A stretch of 64,000 nucleotides of DNA from Paraphaeosphaeria minitans (lineage: Eukaryota > Ascomycota > Dothideomycetes > Pleosporales > Didymosphaeriaceae), in contig WJXW01000001.1 of the NCBI GenBank assembly GCA_015832175.1, positions 1,612,001 through 1,676,000 of the forward strand, read 5' to 3'. How positions within the stretch are numbered: position 1 is the stretch's first letter; the number at the start of each line of letters is the position of its first letter. A program made the position numbers and the translations under genes. The notes under the pieces are model-generated. The model was not told the DNA's origin, ran no database searches, and saw only the letters and a program-made list of their open reading frames with translations. Below are positions 56,092-64,000 of this stretch, piece by piece.

Positions 56092-57081
56092 ATCCATGCA
56101 AAACATTTACAGGAAAAGGGCGGTCGCCTTTACGTGAACGATGGCTATTATATTTGCAACAAATGAGCATCCTCCATCTTAAGCGAAACCAAACTTAATC
56201 GTGCGATATTGGGATCGCTTCGTATACCTAGGTACCTGAGCACGTGCGTGCGACTGCAGCCTTGCGGGAATACTCACCACCTCAAAGAATACGAGAAAAT
56301 AGTAACAGCATTCGTGTTCGGCGTACCGGTATCAAATGGGGCATTACCCTACTATGCGCCCTTGGTCGCACACCTCAGATTCCTGCAGTGTTGGTTTTTC
56401 ATCTGTTCTTTTGCGTGAAAGTTCATCTTCGAATGCCCTGTGTATGCACCAAAGTATGCCGTCAATACAGTCACGTATATCCAAGTCGCAAAGTTCAGCC
56501 TTCCCCACAAAGTGTGCATCTGGAATCAGCGCCATTTCCACGCTTCATCCACAAACACTCGCCTGAAGCACAAGACGAGCTCCATATTCGCTCACGGAGA
56601 TCATGACAACGCAGATGAAGAAGTCGACGAGTCCGTCACGGTAGAATCGGAGAAGGTCCTATCTCCAGCTTTAGGTACGGCTAGAACCAACAGACGACCT
56701 GTCCCCTGGCAATGAGTACATGAAGCATATCCACCCACACGTTCCCGGGACCTGAGAATCATTGCGAATTCCGAAGCACTTCAAGCCTGAAAGTTTCCGA
56801 TTTCATAAAATGCACAACCACACAATGATTGCCTCTAGATCAAAGGCGTTCCACGATCTGGAAGGTTGGTTTTATCCGCATATACAGCGAAGCAGTTTCG
56901 GGACGAAGAGAATATAATGCTGTTCTTCTTCTTTCGACAAACCGTTGCAATAAACCATGTCCTGTAATATCTCGTTCGGGAACTGGTTAGCACAGCTACT
57001 ACCCCATGCACCTTGGCTCCATCGTCGACTCCACAAGGTCTCCGAATCTGACACCGGCGTCTACAAGGATATGTCGGTCTT
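56092..57081. other. Intergenic region TRM11-ankyrin pseudogene
   Basis: No gene is seen in about 1 kb. It includes one TACCTAGGTA palindrome (56225-56234). Upstream parts of the ankyrin pseudogene could begin before 57082 but could not be recognised. Confidence 0.5.
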
Positions 57082-57774
57082 GTGAGATGTGTTGGTACAG
57101 TATTTGAAGCATGTGGGCAAACCAGCCTACTGCGTTGTGTCGTATGCTCAACATCACGGCATTCCACCCAACTTCAGCATATCTGCGAAAGAAAAACACG
57201 CATTTTGAAGCTCGCCGATCACAATCTCCTCCGCGAATTGATCTGCAGAAGCGAAGATCTACGTCCCGAAGCTCTATATGTCCTTGCGATTTGGGGTCAT
57301 GCTTGCCTCGTGGAAGATATCGTCGAACAGAAGACAACACAAAAGGAAGGCCGCAACGCGGAAACGCTCCTCGGCACAGCATGCTCGGTCGAACGGTCCA
57401 ATCTCCCGGCTGTCAAAGTGCAGCTCAAGAAGGCGAAATTCAACGTCAACGCTCCTTTTGTTAATGATCAATTCGAAAAGCAACGAGGACTATCTGCCAG
57501 TTCACGTTCTGCAGGAAGGACGATATTATTGGCAGATTGAAGCGCTGGACTACGTGCTGTCGCAGGATGCAGAGGCCGACTTGCTTGCTACGAATGTATC
57601 GACTGATCACGGCAATGTTCAAGGAGCTGTTGAGCAGAGGGCTGGATCCGAGGCTCGAGGATGGGGATTGTCCGACGGCTATTGACAATGCGGTTGAAAA
57701 GGGATATAGGGGGATTGTGGCGCTGTTTAGGGAGGATCAGAAAGGTTGCTGGCAAGGGATGAGGTACACTGAGT
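57082..57774 (+). pseudogene. Ankyrin-repeat protein, frameshifted
   Basis: Ankyrin-like segments follow each other in different frames: NLLRELICRSEDLRPEALYV and NLPAVKVQLKKAKFNVNAPF in one, PVHVLQEGRYYWQIEALDYV with LSQDAEADLLATN in a second, and MFKELLSRGLDPRLEDGDCP with TAIDNAVEKGYRGIVALF in a third. The repeats are in the right order and spacing once at least two frameshifts (near 57490 and 57600) are allowed. There is no plausible pair of introns at these points. The start and upstream domains are not identified. Broken ankyrin genes are common in fungal genomes. The former role is unknown. Confidence 0.72.
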
Positions 57775-57907
57775 TGCCCCGTGGTAGAGAACGCATAGAA
57801 CCCTTATACTTGTGCTCAATTCTTAGCACTGTATACATGCGTCAACTGATTACGTTCTGAAAAACTGTAAGAACCGATAGTTGATATACCAGGTATCAAG
57901 AACCCCC

Positions 57908-60900
57908 TTATTCGGCCGTCCCTATCCCCATGACACCACGGCCAAACCACTCACTGACCACCGCGAACCCATCTTTGCCCCTCCTTAACGCATCCTTGAA
58001 CAGATCATGCCTCTCCGCACTCTCAACCTGCGCTTTCCGAATCGCCCTCACCGTCTGATTCTGCCCACTGCACAACGGACACTCGACGCTCTCGTCCTCC
58101 ACATCTTCGTCCAGACTGAGACATCGCTGGTGAAAACTATGCTTGCACATAAAGTGTACAACAGGCAAATCAAGCGGGCGGTCGCACACTTTGCAGCGCG
58201 TCGCCTGGAATGTGATAGGCTTGGAGTTGAGGTCCTGCAATTCTGCTTTCTTCGCGTCAGTGTCGGACCGGAAGGTCTCGATGGTGCGGCGGTTGGTGGC
58301 GATTTCAGCGCGCTCACGCTCGATGGTCGTGGAGAGGTATGTCTTGACCATGCCCATGGTGGCGACGCCATTGGTAGACAGCGTCTGGATGACCTGCAGC
58401 GGCGCCATGAGGCCGTCTTCGTCGATCTTCTTGAGCACGGCGTCGAGCTCGTTGCCGGCTTCGGCGAGAATTTCGGGCGAGGAGGTGAAGTATGCGAGGG
58501 CGGCGGGGTAGAGGGCGGGCTCTTCTGGTCCATACTTTCGGAGCGCCCGGATAGCGCCTTGGGTATCGTTGGTGGCGGTGTAGGAGCGGAATATGTCAAA
58601 GTGGAGGCCTTGCTGTTCGCGGACGAGGATGGTCCCGTCGCGGAAGTTGGAGAGGTGGGAGAGAAGGAGCACGTTCGACGTGTCTATCGGGATGTCGTTG
58701 CCCTCTACGAGCTTCCGTGCTTTGTTCCCCCATTCCTTTCGCTCCCCATCTCTCTTAGAGGAGGCTGTATGAAGATACATCTCGAAAAGGGTAGTATAGA
58801 GATCCACCTTGTCGTCTTCGCGCAGATTCTCGGACTTGATGCAGGCCTCGAGGAAGATTATGAACTCTTGAGGATGGTCTACAAAGGCGGAGAACGCTGT
58901 GCGGGGTTTGGGTATGTCGTACTCCGGAGGCGGCTCATCTGTGTTGGTCTCGATCACCTGAGCTTGACTCAACGTCGATTTTGACTCGCCCAAAGGTGGC
59001 GAAGCGACGGCACTAGTGTTCATGTATGGAAGGGGTAGAAGTGCAGCAAGATTTTGCACTGCGCTGGATGCCGCTCCCAATCCCATACCCATTCCCATGC
59101 CAGATGTTGCGGGAGCGTTAGGTATGACGATGGCATCCTTCTTGGGCCTGAAGTTGCCGGTATAGTAATCGATGAAGAGCTGGGTTGTGTCTTTTGAACA
59201 TTGTTCTAACTGCACAGTTGCGTACTTCATGAGGTTGAAGTAAGCTACCTCGGGCTCTAGCCGCCAGATGTAGGCGAGCGCTTCCGCATAGCGTTTCGAA
59301 TTCTCAATCAGGATGTCAACGACCATTTCATGTTCACCGTGTTTCCGTGCTAGATAGGCGGCCTGGTCAAAATAGCCTCCCTGTCGGCACATTGAGATTG
59401 CTGTGTCGAGATCGAATTTGAGATCATCGCCAGGCGACTTGATGAACTCCTCCAATTTTTCTACATCCTTGAGTTTTGCATAGCAGTTCAGGAGAAGTGT
59501 GGTATGATCTGATGTAGCCTTGTGGTGATCGTGCAATTCCTCGAGGTATTCTATCAAGTTGTGTATCCGCTGCGTATCCAGGAATTTTCGGATGACCTGT
59601 GACGGCTCGGTGTTGTCGATCGCTTTCAGGTATTGTTGCATTGCAGTATTGTAGTCCTGCTTCTGGTACAGGTGGTCTCCATACTTTCGTAGAATCACGT
59701 TCTGCTGCGAAGCGTCGAGACCGGCTTTTTGAGCCATGTTGATAGCTAGCACGTACAGGTTCCTCTGATACAGTATATCCAGCTTTTGAGCGAACGGTTT
59801 CTCATGGTAGCGGAACATCTGAGGTGTGATCAATGACTGCGCATTCAACGTGAGACCGAAAACGTACCTTGCCGTCCATAGTCAGCATGAAGAGGTCGCC
59901 CCATTCCGCAATCAGGAACTTGGCTTGCGATGAAATCTGCTCTTGATGCGCCACGAACCTCAATTCAGTATTGAGCAACGTGAAACTCGAAGTGTTAAAG
60001 ACGTCATCAGCCGGGCCCATGCCGAGCGCTCTGAGAGGATTGGAACGCGGTATGACATTCGACTTGGGCGGCGAGACGAGGACTACGTAATCCTTGAACA
60101 TAGTAATCATCTGCTTGTCACCCTCATAAGTGTATGGGGCGCCTCTCCCGTGTTGACCATAGTAATAGATGGCATCGTTCCGCGCCACAACAACATCGCG
60201 CGTAGACTTGTCCACTGCCATGCATCCCACACCGCAACCGTGGTCATCGAGTGATTTCGCTGGCTGCCCCTGTCCTCTGCCGGAAATCACCAGCGTCAAT
60301 ATCCGACTAGTTGTCGCGATATACAAGGTTGTGATGTTGCCTTCACGGAACTCTATGCCAGTGACGGGCTCCTCGGATTCGAAAACGGTCCGTTGTCGTG
60401 CACCGCGATCGTGGATGAGATCGCCCCGTACGACAGTGACGGCGCCATTGGCGAAGCCCACTGCTAGCTGGGATAGATCATCTAATGCAGCAAATGCTGA
60501 TATGGGAAATTGTTTGCGTCCATTGTGTACGGCGAGCGTGCTCTGGCAGCGTGGGATGCCCGTCTTCTTCTCTAGCTTGTCCAACGCCCACACCTTCAGA
60601 ACCGGCTCGTTGGACAGATCCTCAGCAATGGTTACCAGTAGCGCAGTGCCCTGGACCTGCTTCATGTGGGTGATTGCGCCCGTGTCATGCGCCTTGAACG
60701 AGCGCACGACCTTGAAGGCCTGCGAGACGATGCGGACGACGCCATCTGCGCTGCCGAAGAAGATGCTTTCCGAGCCCGAGACGGCAGATGTGATATTTCC
60801 AGGCTATGGCGGGTGAGCAGGTGCATGTCGTCGTGGCGATCGTCTCATACCTCCGAAAGAAATGAGCTCTCGTCGTCCGGAAGCTTGACTTGCGAGACGT

Positions 60901-60943
60901 CGAAGAACTTGAACTGCCACTGGGTCCGGGTCAGCGTTGCCAT
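57908..60943 (-). CDS. VPS11: Vps11/Pep5, core subunit of HOPS and CORVET tethering complexes
   Basis: Three exons on the minus strand (60943-60851, 60803-59868, 59818-57908; introns 47 and 49 bp) give 979 residues. The N-terminus MATLTRTQWQFKFFDVSQVK leads into a beta-propeller with SFKAHDTGAITHMKQVQ and SQLAVGFANGAVTVVRGDLI. The second splice joins LTMDGK to MFRYHEKPFAQKLDILYQRN, the conserved boundary with the alpha-solenoid. Clathrin-type repeats follow (NVILRKYGDHLYQKQDYNTA). The C-terminus has a RING-H2 finger, CKVCDRPLD...CKHSFHQRCL...CPLC. It organises vacuole/endosome fusion machinery. It shares a 567-bp divergent promoter region with YRA1. Confidence 0.97.
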
Positions 60944-61510
60944 GCTAGAAGCTGACTAGATGGTTGTTGGAGCTCACCGGAGTCACGGCCATTTCGTTAT
61001 CGTTCCATCCTCGTGCTCTTTCGCAAGGCAGGAGCTATCGTGGTCGTGAAGCTGCGGGCAGGTACCATGCACAGGCCGCGCCTGCCCTCGATGCGTGAGC
61101 CAATGACGTGGGGTGCCAAGCCGGGGGCTGAGCGCAAGCACGCCTGCCTGCGCAGGTCCTTTCTCAGCGCGCAGAGGCACCCGCCCTTCACTCGTCAACA
61201 CCCACACCCTCTTTCTCGCCGGCCACGTCAATCGCCGCCTCCTCATCTCCAACGTCGCTCTTACCAGCACGCTATCCAAAGCCTGCTCCTTGCCTCTTCA
61301 CTTCTCAACCTCTGAGGGTTATCACTTAATCAAAACGCGTCAACAACCGACAAGCCCGCCTGTTTTCGCGCTTTGTTCACCTGCACACCTATCTAAGCTA
61401 GACGCGCTTTATCACCACCTGTCTCTTCATCTGCTCCTCGCCTGAGAAGCTCGCGCTAGCCGCCTCTACGCACATCAGAAACCGTCGTTCACGACTCCAC
61501 ATCCTTCACA
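60944..61510. promoter_or_regulatory. Divergent promoter region VPS11/YRA1
   Basis: These 567 bp lie between the start codons of two genes transcribed away from each other, so both promoters must be here. The half near YRA1 is strongly pyrimidine-rich (CACCCACACCCTC, CTTCACTTCTCAACC), as in housekeeping fungal promoters. No TATA box or known operator was identified. Confidence 0.6.
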
Positions 61511-63021
61511 ATGGCCGACAAGCTCAACTCGTCTCTCGATGACATCCTCAAGACCACCCGCGGCAACGCCCGTCGCGGTCGTGGCAACCGCCGCTCTGGC
61601 GCTGGTCGCGCCACCGAAGCCCCGATTGGAGGTGTAGGAAAAACCACCAGGCAGACCAAGCCCAACAAGGCTGCACCCGCTGTCCCTGCTGCTCCTTCGG
61701 GCGGCGAGACCAAGATCATGATCTCCAATCTTGTATGTCCAGTTCTTCGGCTTCGCTTGTTCTCTGCTAATATATCCTAGCCATTTGATGTTGAGGAGAA
61801 TCAACTTAAGGTATGTAAGGCCATCGAAGGTCTTTGAACCTACATTTCCGTCGAATCTGCGAGCGAACGCGAGTCCAGTGAACTGAGCAATGCGCTCCAC
61901 TTTCAAGACGGGTTGTCCACGCCATGCTTGCATCAATAAGTCATACCGAACTTGTGTCTGGCAAACACAACAGGTATAGCGACTTCGCAGCATGTGACAC
62001 CTGCACTTGTCGCGAAGACGAAAGCGAGAAAGTATTTTCTGGTCGTGACAGTCGACTTCAGCGAGGCCGGTAGCGCGTACGCAATGCAAATGCAGCATCG
62101 CTAGCCGTGAAAGGCAGCACTGCATAACCGCAAGCACCGAGTCGTGCGTGGCACTAAAGAGGGTTCAGCGCGTGGCTGTGGGTGAAGGCCAAGCGCATCG
62201 AGTAACTGTCGTACACCGACAGCATAGTCTCCCTTCTCGCACACAATGCTCCCCGCTAGTAACGCCGCCGCCTCGCTGAAGAAAAAGTCCACTGTTCTAT
62301 CGGGCGTACGATCTGCTTTAGGAGCCATGCGCCCCTCTCCCTCGGAACAGGAGGAACCGCTGCCTACAACGAAATGCCGATCCGGACTCGCTCAACTTGC
62401 TTTTCGTGTTCGCAACTACTTATCTGCGACGACAACTAATGCGCCTTGTAGGAATACTTCAACACAGTTGTCAATGTCGGCAAGCCCCGAAGGATCTTGC
62501 TTCAGTATGGACCTAACGGCAAGAGCCTGGGAAGCGCTACCGTCATCTTCAACAAGTCCGAGCAGGCCATCAAGGCCACGAACGCGCTCCAGGGCGTCAA
62601 GATTGACGGCAAGCCCATTCGAGTTGAACTGCTCGTTAGCGCCGCCGCCGTAGCCGCCCAGCCTCCATCATCTTTCGCCGACCGCATCACGTAAGGATTC
62701 TACACTGTACAAACGGACGAATACCTTGGACTAACTGTTTACAGTCAGCCAAAGAAGGCCGATAAGCCTAAGCCCGCTACTGCCGCCAAGGCTGCCCCTG
62801 CCGCAGGCCGTGAGCGTGGACGTGGTGACCGGGCTGCTGGACGCGGTCGTGGTGGCCGCGGTGGACGTGAGCGATCCAAGAAGAAGACGCAGGAAGAGCT
62901 TGATGCCGAGATGGAGGACTACTTCCCCGCTGCCGAAGGCGGCAACGACGCTATGGTAACGAACGGAGATGCTCCCCAGGCCGCTGGCGGCGATACAATG
63001 GAGGAGGACCAGATGCTTTGA
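61511..63021 (+). CDS. YRA1: Yra1/ALYREF-type mRNA export adaptor
   Basis: Four exons (61511-61732, 61781-61810, 62452-62690, 62745-63021) give 255 residues. It is an RNA-binding TREX adaptor that couples Sub2/UAP56 to Mex67 during mRNA export. The N-terminal helix NSSLDDILK and the C-terminal KKKTQEELDAEMEDYF are the two UAP56-binding motifs. Between them are Arg/Gly-rich arms and one RRM (about residues 68-150: KIMISNLPFDVEENQLK, then ILLQYGPNGKSLGSATVIF and GVKIDGKPIRVELL). Introns are 48, 641 and 54 bp. The 641-bp intron falls inside the RRM after a 30-nt micro-exon. The yeast YRA1 gene also has one unusually long intron that mediates autoregulation; the same is possible here. Confidence 0.95.
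61811..62451 (+). promoter_or_regulatory. Long YRA1 intron 2, candidate autoregulatory intron
   Basis: The donor is GTATGT, the acceptor CTTGTAG, with a CTAAT-type branch site about 15 nt upstream (ACAACTAATG). Its 641 bp compare with 47-71 bp for the other introns in the window. It contains no ORF or element I recognise, and its base composition is ordinary. The assignment of a regulatory role rests on analogy with yeast YRA1. Confidence 0.55.
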
Positions 63022-64000
63022 ACAGCTCGGCAACCAAGACCACTCAATCACTTCGACTACTTCTTTTTCACGTTTTGTAATGGGGTTTCGAACAATGCGG
63101 CTTTATCTCGGGAAGGGTTCGGCTTTGGACTCAACAAATTGCATTTTCTAGTTGCTCCATCTCCAAGCGTCGGTTTTCCGGAAAGTGTTTCCTTCCACAG
63201 CAAGAGGGAGGCGTGTTATGTACAGTATCCAGCAGGGCCATTGTCTCTTCACAGACTCCTGACGAATCGACCAAGCAGCCCACAACAAGCAATGTCTATC
63301 ACGGCTATCTCTATGCCCACGTGTCACCACATGGATTGATGTTCTGGTACCTTGATTTCCATTGTCCAGTTTTGCCCCCCCCCCCAAAATGCTCTCACCA
63401 TTGCCATTGTACTGGCGAAGTGCGGCAAAGGCACGCCAAAGATTTGTCCACATCAGGCACGCTCTTTGCACTGGTATCGCAATGAGGCTATTCCATGACT
63501 CTGCAAGCTGTCCGAGGGATTACTTTCGCAGGTCTGGACTAGTCTTGGTTTGCTAAGAGGGCTGCCCATGATTGCTCAGATTCGGAATGCGCGTACAAGT
63601 GATGCCTGTCAGAGGTGCACGAGCGTCCCGTGATGCATCTTTTATGTACCTAGGTAGAGACGTCAATGGTCGGGATCCGCGAAATACCTAGGTAGATAAC
63701 GGCACCATGATGGCTCCACGCTCCCCGGACGCGGCGGCTCCAGGTCTACGTTTGCTCCTTTGGTGCGGAGTAGTCAGGCCAGTGCGTCAGCTAGGTAGAC
63801 CCCCAGACAGGTCGCTTTGGGGCCATTGTGCGCGCTCTGGAAAGAAGACCCGCATGGACTAATGGAGCTTCCATCCGACGCTGCGTGGCTCGGATGGGCG
63901 CATACGTGAACGGCTCACCCGAACCTCGTGGATCATGGAAACGTACGCGTCGTGTCTGTGCACTGTAGGCCATAGACTAGGTAGTTTGCCTGCTGTATTG
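63022..64000. other. Region downstream of YRA1, no gene seen
   Basis: The first part is the YRA1 3' UTR. There is a run of 11 C (63375-63385). Two perfect TACCTAGGTA palindromes lie at 63647-63656 and 63685-63694, with half-sites near 63790 and 63975. No coding frame was recognised. Confidence 0.5.

Noticed and set aside
58007..58984. 325-codon plus-strand frame
   Set aside because: It is exactly antisense to conserved VPS11 coding sequence, with Gly/Leu/Glu bias typical of an antisense shadow.
61475..62137. 220-codon minus-strand frame over YRA1 exon 1 and intron 2
   Set aside because: It overlaps a well-supported exon and has no domain or start context, so it was not counted as an antisense gene.

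Overview
The window is nuclear DNA of a filamentous ascomycete (Pezizomycotina, perhaps Dothideomycetes; the class is only a guess). The reasons are short spliceosomal introns (47-71 bp, GTRNGT...CTAAC...YAG), fungal single-copy genes (NUG1, PUT2, VPS11, TRM11, YRA1), fungal cell-wall and secretory enzymes, and a 30 kb AT-rich block of retrotransposons carrying the signature of repeat-induced point mutation (RIP). In that block almost every in-frame stop sits where Gln or Trp is expected (CAA/CAG to TAA/TAG, TGG to TAG).

Positions 1-30304 are a nested stack of LTR retrotransposons that can be unpicked from 5-bp target-site duplications (TSDs). A Ty3/gypsy element (Gypsy-D, only its 3' end remains, 22391-22973) was hit by a minus-strand Ty1/copia element (Copia-2, off the left edge to 22390). 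Copia-2 was hit by Gypsy-A (1239-21640, TSD GAAGT). The 5' LTR of Gypsy-A was hit by Gypsy-C on the minus strand (1638-15261, TSD CCCTC). Gypsy-C gag was hit by Gypsy-B (7304-14263, TSD ACTAC). Gypsy-B carries a solo copia LTR (12531-12768, TSD TATAC). Beside the stack is a complete minus-strand copia element, Copia-1 (23059-30304, TSD AATTT). All are RIP-dead. The gypsy elements are chromoviruses (gag with zinc knuckle, PR, RT, RNase H, integrase, chromodomain) and carry an extra antisense coiled-coil reading frame between pol and the 3' LTR. Copia-1 carries an unrecognised extra frame downstream of RNase H.

From 30305 the composition switches at once to ordinary gene-bearing DNA. In order: a homeodomain transcription factor (-, 32876-35267); a HAD-phosphatase pseudogene (-, about 37803-38060); NUG1 (+); mitochondrial P5C dehydrogenase PUT2 (+); an MFS transporter (+); a GH47 alpha-mannosidase (+); a secreted GH17 glucanase (+); a degenerate RNase III-domain protein (+); a peroxiredoxin pseudogene (+); the tRNA methyltransferase TRM11 (+); an ankyrin-repeat pseudogene (+); VPS11 (-); and the mRNA export adaptor YRA1 (+), divergent from VPS11. 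YRA1 has a 641-bp intron inside its RRM, far longer than any other intron here.

The genes do not form one pathway. They are mostly housekeeping genes (ribosome export, proline catabolism, tRNA modification, vacuolar fusion, mRNA export) with some cell-surface and secretory functions. No metabolite cluster, tRNA, rRNA or CRISPR array was seen. Splice models were made by eye and checked only for reading-frame continuity and family conservation.
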